NCBI GenBank assembly: GCA_048267965.1
Contig: JBLWWK010000006.1
Location: 81,362 to 145,361, forward strand
From: GCA-2705995 sp048267965
Lineage (GTDB): Bacteria; Bacteroidota; Bacteroidia; Flavobacteriales_G; Salibacteraceae
DNA length: 64,000 nt
Reading direction: 5' to 3'
The notes below the pieces were generated by a model that searched no databases, was not told the DNA's origin, and saw nothing but the letters and a program-made list of their open reading frames with translations. Shown here one piece after another: positions 28,381-37,200 of the stretch (positions are counted from its first letter, which is position 1; each line of letters starts with the position of its first letter). The position numbers and the translations under genes were made by a program.

Positions 28381-28470
28381 ACTGGTGGCAACAATGGCTT
28401 TGGAGCATAGAGCTTACATTTCAGTTTGTCCTCTCCTTTCTGTTTCATAGCCGAGGCCGTTTGCAAGTGG
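28381..28470 (+). repeat. Cassette-type spacer
   Basis: GGCAACAATGGCTTTGGAGC (28384 on) with CATAG is imperfectly complementary to CATAGCCGAGGCCGTTTGCA (about 28447-28466). It begins 3 bases after the stop. The middle is pyrimidine rich, as in the other spacers. Confidence 0.6.
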
Positions 28471-28870
28471 GTTATCTCTTATCTAAAAAGACGAAAATCT
28501 CGAATAATCATCTTCTGAAAAAATTCTGAATAATAGAATCGATAAAATGCATTCAAATTTAGTAATTACAACATTTCAATTCTAATAGTCTCTTTTTCTT
28601 TCGTTTCTACTTAATTGCAGCCTTTGGTTTTTGCTCATCTCAACTTGCATCTTCTGTTTATCTTCTATCTTCAACTCATGAGAATTTTAAAATCAAAACA
28701 GAAAACGAGATCGAGTTCCTACAGAATATATAAAATTTGAAAATTAATTTTTGGACAGTTTTCAGATAAAAAGCACTGAGAAGATTAAATTTCGATTTTT
28801 AAAGGTCTTTTGATTAGAAAAGTTAGCATTTTTCAGAGTTTGCCAGCTTTTGAATATCTTACACCGGATT
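28471..28870. other. Gene-less 400-base segment between two spacers
   Basis: Strongly A+T rich. I see no open frame with coding character on either strand, only a GTTCCTAC copy at 28715. Placed between spacers at 28381-28470 and 28871-28985, it has the size of an empty or eroded cassette. Confidence 0.5.
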
Positions 28871-28985
28871 ATAACAATGGCTAATAAGACATAGGGCTTT
28901 GGTAACTTGCCTCTCCCCTCCTGCATTCTCACTATTTTGTAGGAACCGTCAAAGAGCATTAAAACCACTCCGTATCAAAGCAAAG
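28871..28985 (+). repeat. Cassette-type spacer
   Basis: Starts ATAACAATGGCTAATAAGAC then ATAGGGCTTT (as at 26079 and 31651) and ends TTCTCACTATTTTGTAGGAA, CCGTCA, CCACTCCGTATCAAAGCAAA (as at 26640-26695). It therefore links the two spacer types as one family. Iterated word at 28939. Confidence 0.7.
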
Positions 28986-29006
28986 ATTCTCACACCTATC
29001 TAAACA

Positions 29007-29495
29007 ATGAAAATTAAAAAGAGCCTACCAAAAGATTCGAAAAGGTTAACTGAACTAACCATTCGTTCTAAATCTTTTTGGGATTATAGCCCAGATCAAA
29101 TCGAAAAATGTAAAGATGATTTAACCGTATCAGAAAAGTATATTGCTGAAAAAGAAGTATATCAGTTAACGGATGCTGAAGAGGATGTGATTGGTTATTA
29201 TTCCTATTACAAAATGGATGAGAACAGCATAAAATTGGAAAATCTTTTTGTTGAACCTAAGTATATTGGATGCGGATATGGAAAGATGCTAATGAACAAC
29301 TTTCTTGAACGGATTAGAGCAACCAACGCTCAAAAAGTGATATTGGATTCTGATCCAAACGCTGAAAATTTCTACAACAAAATAGGATTCGAATTAATCG
29401 GAAAGTTGGCAACCTCAATCGAAGGCAGATTTCTACCAATTATGGAACTAAAAATACAGCCAATCACGAAAAAAAGTAATCGTAATACCGTTTAA
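29007..29495 (+). CDS. GNAT-family N-acetyltransferase
   Basis: 162 residues, cytosolic. GNAT fold: N-terminal strand-helix (LTELTIRSKSFW), beta-4 (IKLENLFVEPKYIGCGYGKM) containing the acetyl-CoA loop of type Q/RxxGxG/A as IGCGYG (about 91-96), then KVILDSDPNAENFYNKIGFE near the C-terminus, described here in part. The acceptor substrate is unknown. Such genes are common cargo of mobile cassettes. Confidence 0.9.
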   Translation: MKIKKSLPKDSKRLTELTIRSKSFWDYSPDQIEKCKDDLTVSEKYIAEKEVYQLTDAEEDVIGYYSYYKMDENSIKLENLFVEPKYIGCGYGKMLMNNFLERIRATNAQKVILDSDPNAENFYNKIGFELIGKLATSIEGRFLPIMELKIQPITKKSNRNTV

Positions 29496-29613
29496 AAAAT
29501 AACATCATCCATTTACAAATGATTTGTTTGATTTAGTTTGCTAACCTCCAAATCATAAAGCCAGAGATTGCTTTGGTGAATACCTATTCTCTCAAATTAA
29601 AAATACACAGTTT

Positions 29614-30144
29614 ATGAAAAAGATAGTTTATTACGTAGCGAGTTCTTTAGATGGATACATCGCTGGAAAGAATGACGATATCAGCCAATTTATTTTGCAA
29701 GGTGAAGGAGTTCAAAAATATCAATCTGACCTCGCTAATTTCGGAACTGTTATAATGGGACGAAAAACATACGAATTTGGCTTTCAATACGGACTAGAAC
29801 CGGGACAACCCGCCTATCCAAATATGAAACACTTCATCTTTTCCAATTCTCTCAACTTCGAAAACCTACCAGAGGCTGTAAGCATTGAAAAACTTAGCAT
29901 CGATAAAGTAAATGAAATTCGACAAAATGCTAATACAGATATTTACTTGTGTGGTGGTGGTCAATTGGCCGGTTGGTTATTAGAAAACAATCTAATTGAC
30001 CAATTGAAGCTTAAATTAAATCCAATCGTGCTCGGAGAAGGAACCAAGTTGTTTGGGGATTCAAATGCCGCAGAAAAATGGGAGTTAGTAGAGAAAGAAT
30101 CGTTCTCAGATGGACTTCAGATATTAACTTACAACAAGAAGTAA
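29614..30144 (+). CDS. Dihydrofolate-reductase-family (RibD C-terminal-like) protein
   Basis: 176 residues. The start MKKIVYYVASSLDGYIAG, VIMGRKTYEF (about 47-56) and CGGGQLAGWLLE (about 112-123) are the NADPH-binding features of the DHFR-like RibD_C family. It is not the core FolA; reductase substrates of this group are mostly unknown, some being pterin or antibiotic related. Single-gene unit; no clear spacer palindrome precedes it (29496-29613). Confidence 0.88.
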   Translation: MKKIVYYVASSLDGYIAGKNDDISQFILQGEGVQKYQSDLANFGTVIMGRKTYEFGFQYGLEPGQPAYPNMKHFIFSNSLNFENLPEAVSIEKLSIDKVNEIRQNANTDIYLCGGGQLAGWLLENNLIDQLKLKLNPIVLGEGTKLFGDSNAAEKWELVEKESFSDGLQILTYNKK

Positions 30145-30277
30145 TAGAAATACACTAAACAACATAAACTCGATAATCTTGCTTATAAATAGTTCGTTTG
30201 CTTTGCTTACCCGCTTTTAGTATTTGTAAACCTGTGTTATAAGAAAGTTGTGTGTCATTAAGAAAAACTAAGTAAAT
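30145..30277 (+). repeat. Possible spacer with ACAAC/GTTGT ends
   Basis: ACAAC at about 30165 and GTTGT at about 30247 bracket a pyrimidine-rich middle (GCTTTGCTTACCCGCTTTTA). The outer ends are like the clear 30715-30909 palindrome but the inner pairing is weak. Confidence 0.3.
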
Positions 30278-30706
30278 ATGTTTAACTCATACGGATGGAT
30301 TCAGCTCGGCATGAATCGAAAGGATTTAGATATTATGGATGAAGAGATTCAAAACCGGTATGATAAACTTGATATTGAATTAGAAAAAAAGGTTAGACTA
30401 AAGCTTCAAGAAATTGTTGACTCGAATGAAATTTTAAAATTCGATCTGATTGGCGGACTGAACAACTTGGAGAGTTTTCTCTCAGTTCAATTATCACGAA
30501 ATCATTTTAACCCAACTTTAAGGGAATTTTATAAATGGATAAGTCAAATTTCAGATGGAAGTCACGGGATTTTATATGAAATGGATGATGAAAGGCAAAA
30601 TTTCAACCCTGATAAACCCTATAAAGTGTGGAGATTAATTGGCGGTGAATTTGAAGAATGCGAAGAATCAACTCTTAATGAGAAATTTCATAAAGTCAAT
30701 TATTAA
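30278..30706 (+). CDS. Imm7-like immunity protein
   Basis: 142 residues, cytosolic. The start FNSYGWIQL, the central LSRNHFNP and the SDGSHGILYEMDDE block followed by YKVWRLIGGEFEECEESTL match the pattern of the Imm7 family as I recall it, found beside polymorphic toxins. No toxin gene is adjacent, so it would be an orphan immunity gene. The family call is from memory of conserved positions and should be checked by a profile search. Confidence 0.65.
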   Translation: MFNSYGWIQLGMNRKDLDIMDEEIQNRYDKLDIELEKKVRLKLQEIVDSNEILKFDLIGGLNNLESFLSVQLSRNHFNPTLREFYKWISQISDGSHGILYEMDDERQNFNPDKPYKVWRLIGGEFEECEESTLNEKFHKVNY

Positions 30707-30714
30707 ACGAACAC

Positions 30715-30909
30715 ACAACACGGTATATAGCAAATAGGGCGTTTGGTGGTTTATGAAAGTTCAGTGCTATTTACTAACACCGCCAAATCGTTGATTTGGC
30801 TTTTAAGAATAAATAAATTAAAAACAAAATACAACGTTTTGGCTCAGAGTAAACTTGAAAAGTTATCACTTTCTACAGCCCTACTTGCCATATACTCAAC
30901 GATAGTTGT
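30715..30909 (+). repeat. Attachment-site-like imperfect palindrome, about 195 bases
   Basis: The left arm (30715-30740: ACAAC, GTATAT, GCAA, TAGGGC in order) is complementary to the right arm (30878-30909: GCCCTA, TTGC, ATATAC, GTTGT) with a few unpaired bases. Inside it lies a perfect GCCAAATC-GTT-GATTTGGC hairpin (30782-30800) followed by TTTT. The geometry, outer stem with extrahelical bases and a loop, is that of integron attC sites, although the sequence is not one I can match to a classical R-box. Confidence 0.7.
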
Positions 30910-30938
30910 AGGTGAAAATTGGGTGGCACTAATTTAAA

Positions 30939-31663
30939 ATGAAGAAACAATTGATAAATATAATTTGGATGGTGTTGTTTTCAACATCTGTTTAGGACAA
31001 TCTCCCAAATCGAAAAAGCCACTTAGGTTTATTTTAGAAGTTCTTGTAGTAGACAAAAATGATTCGACATTATTAGAGAATGCTAATGTCAATGTTATAG
31101 GAACAGATTCATCTTCATTAAATGTGAAAACAGATTCTAATGGTTTTGTATCAATTGAATTAAAACCGTTTACAAGCTATACGCTAACAATTTCTGCTGA
31201 AGGATTTTTAAATTCTAAAGGGCAAGAGACTACGATTAATTATGAAAGAAGTACGAGGTTTCTGAAAAAATTCTTTCTTCAAGAATTGAGTACTTGCAGA
31301 TTATATTATCCTACAATTGCATTTAAAGTAAACGACTTTCAAGAACCTTTTGAACCTTTATATCCCGAATTTGATCTGATTGAATCATTTTCTACTTTAA
31401 TTATTGAGAATGATTATCTGTCTTTTACTATTCGAGGATTTCAAGAAGAAAATGAAATTCATGGAATCGCTTTAAAGCGAGTTGAATACTTTTATCGAGA
31501 ATTAATTGATCGAGGAGTTCCTGAGAAGAGGTTACAAATTATCTACGGGGACACCAAAGAATCTGCATTAGAATACGCAGGTTATCCAGAAGAAGACCAA
31601 GAACTAATTCCAAATAATCGAGTAATCATCTTCAAAACAAATTATGATAAAAACTTTCGCTAA
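30939..31663 (+). pseudogene. OmpA-like/carboxypeptidase-regulatory-like exported protein with a frameshift in the signal peptide
   Basis: ATG 30939 starts a good signal peptide (MKKQLINIIWMVLFSTSV) that runs into a TAG at 30993. One base off, the frame continues as GQSPKSKKPLRFILEV and stays open for about 220 residues to 31663. One extra T in the GTTT run near 30990 would restore a normal cleavage site. The body has a carboxypeptidase-regulatory-like beta domain (about 40-110) and an OmpA-like C-terminus (RVEYFYRELIDRGVPEKRL, then NNRVIIF). It is either a recent pseudogene, a phase-variable gene or a sequencing error. Its last codons (NFR, stop) lie inside the following spacer repeat. Confidence 0.7.
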
Positions 31664-31778
31664 AAATGGTTATAAAACATAGGGCTTTCGGCAGGTTGGT
31701 TCGCTTCCCTTCTTTGTAGTTTGTAGGCAGTCTGTTACGAGGGTTTCTAATCTCTCCGATTCATAGCTGAGACCATTA
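31651..31778 (+). repeat. Cassette-type spacer
   Basis: 31651-31706 is almost identical to 26079-26132. The 5' part AATGGTTATAAAACATAGGG is partly complementary to TCATAGCTGAGACCATT (about 31761-31777). It supplies the stop codon of the upstream gene. Confidence 0.75.
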
Positions 31779-31851
31779 CCCATAATTAAAACGAAAATTG
31801 TAACTTGAAATTAACTACATTCATGAACAATTGTTAATCAAAAAAAACTGA

Positions 31852-32967
31852 ATGAAACAATCCATATTGTTAATTCTATTCTTTTCTCTACATCTTGTTA
31901 CAAACGGACAAAACAAGCCATTTAAGCCTAAAACAACTAATGACGGTTGGAAAACGGATAATAAATTAGAAGACAATCCAATTATCGAAAAAATGGATAG
32001 TCTTATTTCAAATAATGAGTTTAAGAGTATCACAAGTGTTGCTATTGCATATAAAGGAAAAATTGTCTTTGAAAATTATTACAATGACAGCCATTCTGAT
32101 ACAAAACACAATACCCGTTCTGCTACAAAAACCATTACAGGAACTTTAATTGGAAGTTTAATTCAAGATGGTTCACTAACGTCAGTTAATGAAAAAGCAT
32201 CGAAATATTCTGATGTTAAGAACCTGCAATATCCTGACGATCGAAAAAACGAAATTACGATTGAAGATTTGCTTACCATGTCGTCTATTTTAGAATGTGA
32301 TGATTGGGACGAAAACTCACGTGGACAAGAAGAAAAAATGTATCTAATCGAAGATTGGGTTAAATTCTATTGGAATTTACCCATCAAAGGTTTTCCGGAA
32401 TGGAAAACAAAACCAAAAGATTCAAAATATGGACGTAGTTTTAGTTATTGCACCGCTGGAGTGGTTGTCTTAGGCGACCTAATAGATAATTTAACTGGTT
32501 CATTAGAAAACTATGCCGAAAAGGCCTTTTTTAAAAAGTTAGGCATTACTGATTATCATTGGCAATTGACACCAACAGGTTTACCCATGACAGGTGGTGG
32601 TTTGGGATTAAGAAGTCGTGATCTTCTAAAAATCGGACAACTTTATTTGAACGGTGGAAAATGGAATGATCATCAAATAATTTCAAAAGAATTTGTGCAA
32701 CAATCTACTGAACCACACGCAGAAGTTGGAATGCTTGATTATGAATATGGTTACTTATTTTGGCTTTCTGAATTTGGGCAAGAACAAAAAGAAAAGGCTT
32801 ATTTTATGTCAGGAACAGGTGGAAATAAAGTTGTAGTTATTCCTGAACTCGAATTAGTAGCTGTTCTCACAAGTACTTACTACGATGGCGGAATGGAATC
32901 ACATAGCCAAACTACACAACTAATGAACGATTACATTGTGCCTGAAATAATGAAAATGGAAAAGTAA
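31852..32967 (+). CDS. Exported serine hydrolase, class C beta-lactamase fold
   Basis: 371 residues with a signal peptide cut near TNG-Q (about 20). SxxK motif S90-A-T-K93, a Tyr motif around Y199 (SYCTAG) and a C-terminal SGTGGNK (near 320), the order of the penicillin-binding-protein-like serine hydrolases. Substrate may be a D-amino peptide, an ester or a beta-lactam; this cannot be read from sequence. It is the last unit of the plus-strand array, followed by a short AACAATGGCATAAAAC spacer start. Confidence 0.88.
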   Translation: MKQSILLILFFSLHLVTNGQNKPFKPKTTNDGWKTDNKLEDNPIIEKMDSLISNNEFKSITSVAIAYKGKIVFENYYNDSHSDTKHNTRSATKTITGTLIGSLIQDGSLTSVNEKASKYSDVKNLQYPDDRKNEITIEDLLTMSSILECDDWDENSRGQEEKMYLIEDWVKFYWNLPIKGFPEWKTKPKDSKYGRSFSYCTAGVVVLGDLIDNLTGSLENYAEKAFFKKLGITDYHWQLTPTGLPMTGGGLGLRSRDLLKIGQLYLNGGKWNDHQIISKEFVQQSTEPHAEVGMLDYEYGYLFWLSEFGQEQKEKAYFMSGTGGNKVVVIPELELVAVLTSTYYDGGMESHSQTTQLMNDYIVPEIMKMEK

Positions 32968-32969
32968 TG

Positions 32970-33000
32970 TGGGTAACAATGGCATAAAACAGAGATGAAA
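32970..33000 (+). repeat. Truncated cassette-type spacer at the end of the array
   Basis: GGGTAACAATGGCATAAAAC matches the beginning of the other spacers. The following bases to 33225 are A+T rich without a gene and contain a GTTCCTACCG copy at 33202. Confidence 0.5.
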
Positions 33001-33225
33001 ACCTACTCTTTTGTATAATCTACTGTTTACTATTCATCTTATTTTTCTGTTTCTACTTTTAAATTTTGGTTTTCAGGCTACGATTACAGTATCAACCTTT
33101 GTTGCAGTACAAATCAGGTGTTAAAACATCCTGTTTCTTGCTCGTTTTTCAGTGAAATTGTTCTAAATGAATGGAAATGGATGAAAACAACGCAAAATCG
33201 TGTTCCTACCGATAAAAAAAAGACA

Positions 33226-34173
33226 TTACGACCACGAAATAGCCACTTTGCCTTTTGTTTTCATTTGCTCAATGTAAGCAATGGCTGTAGGAACCTCATC
33301 AAAACTATACACATTTTCGATAGAAGGTTGTAGACGATTTTGCTGTTTCCATCGGGCTAATTGCTCTAAATCTGCTGGATTCGGATGGGCCGTAAACTGC
33401 GCCAATTTAAACTTGCTCAGCGCATTAGACAAAAGCACTTTCGCCATGTGAGAAAAAGTAGTGAAGCCTACCAAAACTCCTCTTTTACCCATTCGTGTGA
33501 AATCCGAATGATGTAGATTTCCATGAATATCAACTACTAAATCGTATTGTTGGGCATGCTCATGAATGTTTTCTTGATCGTAAGCCACCACCGAATGAGC
33601 TCCCAACGACTTTACAAATTCAGCGTTTTTAGCAGAACAAACGGCAGTAACCTGAGCGCCCAATAGTGCGGCAATTTGCACCGCAAAGTGCCCCACGCCA
33701 CCCGAAGAACCATTGATTAAAACCGATTCGTTTTTCGATAGATTTCCGTGAGTGAGTATGGCCTGATAGGCGGTTAACCCAGCAATGGGCAAACAGGCAA
33801 AATCGATCCATTTTGCGGCTGTTGGCATCTGAGCACAAACCGACTCATCTACGGCTATATACTCGGCAAACGCACCGCCTTTGAGTGATTCTCCGAACAC
33901 ATAATCTCCTTTCTGAAAGCGAGTTACCTCAGCCCCTACCTCCACTACTTCGCCAGCGAAATCGCATCCTAAAATGGGTTGTTTAGGACGGAATAATCCG
34001 AACGCTAAACGCGCCATAAATGGTTGTCCGCGCATGATGTGCCAATCGGCCGGATTTACAGAATTAGCCTCTACTTTCACCAAGATTTGACGAGAAGTAA
34101 TCGTAGGAATTTCTTGCTCTTGAATGGAAAGAACACTGGGTCCTCCGTATTTCGAATGGGTAATCGCTTTCAC
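33226..34173 (-). CDS. NAD(P)H quinone oxidoreductase / zinc-less MDR dehydrogenase
   Basis: 315 residues, cytosolic, medium-chain dehydrogenase/reductase. N-terminal GroES-like domain with NSVNPADWHIMRG and GCDFAGEVVEVG (about 74-85), Rossmann motif NGSSGGVGHFAVQIA (about 154-168). The structural zinc cysteine cluster is absent, as in quinone-oxidoreductase-type members. It probably reduces quinones or enones with NADPH. It marks the return to core-like genes after the array. An iterated-word copy at 33287 is read as Val-Pro-Thr. Confidence 0.88.
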   Translation of the reverse strand: MKAITHSKYGGPSVLSIQEQEIPTITSRQILVKVEANSVNPADWHIMRGQPFMARLAFGLFRPKQPILGCDFAGEVVEVGAEVTRFQKGDYVFGESLKGGAFAEYIAVDESVCAQMPTAAKWIDFACLPIAGLTAYQAILTHGNLSKNESVLINGSSGGVGHFAVQIAALLGAQVTAVCSAKNAEFVKSLGAHSVVAYDQENIHEHAQQYDLVVDIHGNLHHSDFTRMGKRGVLVGFTTFSHMAKVLLSNALSKFKLAQFTAHPNPADLEQLARWKQQNRLQPSIENVYSFDEVPTAIAYIEQMKTKGKVAISWS

Positions 34174-34280
34174 AGTTTCGTATTCAATTTGTTCGGTGCA
34201 AACTTCTCAAGATTTTAGAAGAATTGAATCTGAAAGTACACGAAAGAATGGAAAACTTGACCAACCGTTCTGTGAGTAGA

Positions 34281-37200
34281 TTAACGGTATTTTCTCATGT
34301 TCCAGTAATACGCATCCTTGGTAATTTGCTTACCGTTTAAGAAGAAAAATTCTGCACCCCACGGATATTTGTAACGCATTAACTGTCGACCTTGTCCGTT
34401 TTCAACAATGGTACTTTTCTTTACTTTTCGTTGACCATCATCGTATTCTTCGTGCGAAATGCCACTCGGATACTTAGCTGCTAACGCTTCAGGTTGCAGT
34501 TCTTGGTAACGCTTTATGCGATCTTCTCTCGCTTTGTTAGCACGTTCTTCGGCCGCTTTTTTAGCTTCGGCAGCTTTCTTCTTACGCTCTTCTTCTGCCT
34601 TTTTGCGGGCAGCCTCTTCAGCTTCTCGTTTCTTTTGAGCAATTTCTCGCTGCTTCGCCTGCTCAGCTTCTTGCTCTTTGCGCAAGCGAGCAATTTCTGC
34701 CAATTGAGATTTCGGATACTCCATTTCTGGCTTAATATCAGAAGCCTTTAAATAACCCGCTGCCGCTTGATCGTATTCTTTAGCATTGAAAAAACGATTG
34801 GCCTCTTCTATGGCTTCATCGTATGCTTTTTGCTGCTGTTCTGCCTTCGCTTGCGCTTCTGCAGCTGCCTTTCGCTCTGCTTCTTCTTGTGCTTTTCGTT
34901 CTGCTTCTGCCGCTTCGTAAGCCGCTTGCAACTCTTCGGCTTTGGCTAATTTTTCGGTAGGAACCGGATCGTCTAACTTTAACTGTTGCGCCCTGCGATA
35001 GGCGTTTTTCGCCTTAACAAAATCGTTGGCGGCCAAGGCTGCATCGCCTTCTTCTAGTGCCTTTTTAAATCCTTGTTCTAATTGCTGTTGAGCTTGAATA
35101 GCTTCTTCTGCTTTTCGTTTCTCTTCTTCTTCTTTTCGAATTAACCTTCTTACGTGATCGATTCTTTCTTGAGGACCCATTGCTGTAGGTTTCACTGCCT
35201 TGGCTTCTTCGAATTTAGCAATAGCATCGAAATAATTTTTCTGTTGCACCAACAATTCGGCTTCCCCGATTAAAGAACTGTATTGCTCTTCAATTGCTTC
35301 TAAACGCTCTTGCTCTGCCAGCTCTGCTTGCTCTTCTGCATCGGCTGCCGCTTGCATGGCTTCTTCTGCTTTTGCAATTCTATCGGCCGGTATAGTAGAA
35401 TTAGGATCTATCGATTTAGCTTGATTAAACAAACTAATAGCTTCGGTAAACTCGTTGCGCTCAAGTGCTTGGTTTCCTTGAGCAATTTTATTGTCAAACT
35501 CTTTGTTTTTTGCCGCCAATTCAGCTTCTTTTTCTGCAGCTAAACGTTGCTCTTCTTCGGCTTGCGCAATTAAAGTGTTCACCGTTTCAATTTTGGTAGC
35601 CGGAATTTCTGCATCCGGTTTTAGTGCTGCTGCTTGCTGATAAAAACCAATGGCCGCTTGGTATTCTTGATTGTCTTTTGCTTGGTCACCTTGAGTCAAC
35701 AAATCTTGGTACTGCTTCTCTTCCGCATCTTTTGCGGCTGCCTCCGCTTCACGTTCTTTTTGCGCAGCGAGTTCTTTCTCGGCAATAGCCGCATCTGCCG
35801 CAGCTATCTGCGTACCTGGGTAAGCTTCTTCTGGAAACAATGTTTGCGCTTGCTTATACATGCTTATAGCGCTGGTAAACTCACCGGCCGCAAATTCAGC
35901 ATCGGCTTTGGTAATAATTTCGTTGTATTCTTCGCGCTTTTTTTCTTCTTCTTTAGCGGCTTTATCAGCAGCTTTTTGTTGCGATTCAAATTGTTGTAGC
36001 GCAATTTCAGCCTCTTGCAATTTGTCTTTCGCTTCTTGACTGTCTTTCTTCAGTTTCGTGGCTTCTTTAAAAGCAGCAATTGCACCGGCAAAATCTTCGC
36101 TGGTCATTGCAGCCGTTCCCGTTTCCATAGCGGTAGCATAAGCGGCTTCTAACTGCTCGGCTTCGGCCTTTTGATTTTGCAACTGTGTCAGCCCTTCATT
36201 CGCCTTGGCAATTTGTTCTTGCGGATACGTTTCGTTCGGCAACACGGCTTGAGCTTCTTGGTATTTGGCAATGGATCCTTCAAAATCACCACTATTAAAA
36301 AGTTCATCAGCACCTGCAATAATGGTTTCGTATTCAGCCTGTTTTTCGGCTTGTTCTTTTTGAGAAGCAGCAGCCGCCTTTAATTCGTTGGCCTTGGTAA
36401 TTTGCTCAGCGGGGTAGTTTTCTGTCGGTAGGATCCGTTTTGCCTCTTCGTATTTAGAAATCGCTTGGTCGAACTGTTCACTTTTTAGAAAATCGTCTGC
36501 TTCTTTGATGATGCCATCGTACTGCGCTTGAAGTTCTCCTTGAGCTTTGGCCGCCTTTTGTTCGTTCGCTTTGGTAATTTGCTCTTGCGGATAGCTTTCA
36601 CTTGGAAGCACACCTTTGGCTTCTTCATATTTAGCAATGGCTTGGTCGAACTGTTCACTTTTTAGAAAATCGTCTGCTTCTTTGATGATGCCATCGTATT
36701 GTGCTTGAAGTTCGCCTTGAGCTTTGGCCGCCTTTAATTCGTTGGCCTTGGTAATTTGCTCTTGCGGATAGCTTTCACTTGGAAGCACACCTTTGGCTTC
36801 TTCGTATTTAGCAATCGCTTGGTCGAACTGTTCACTTTTTAGTAAATCGTCAGCCTCTTTGATGATACCATCGTACTGTGCTTGAAGTTCGCCTTGAGCT
36901 TTGGCCGCCTTTTGTTCATTGGCTTTGGTAATTTGCTCTTGTGGATAGCTTTCACTTGGAAGCACACCTTTGGCTTCTTCGTATTTAACAATGGCTTGGT
37001 CGAACTGTTCGTTTTTTAATAAATCGTCAGCCTCTTTGATGATACCATCGTATTGTGCTTGCTTTTCGGCCTGTGCTGCTTCTTCGGCAGCAGCCGTTTT
37101 TTGCTGTTTGGCAACGTCAATTTGCGTTTTAGGATACGATTCATCTGGTTTCACCTTGCTAGCCTCTTGGTACTTGGCAATAGCATCATCGAATTGTTGA

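Noticed and set aside
30743..30937. 64-codon open frame after the Imm7-like gene
   Set aside because: It is wholly inside the palindromic spacer 30715-30909 and follows its arms and inner hairpin, so it is an accidental frame.
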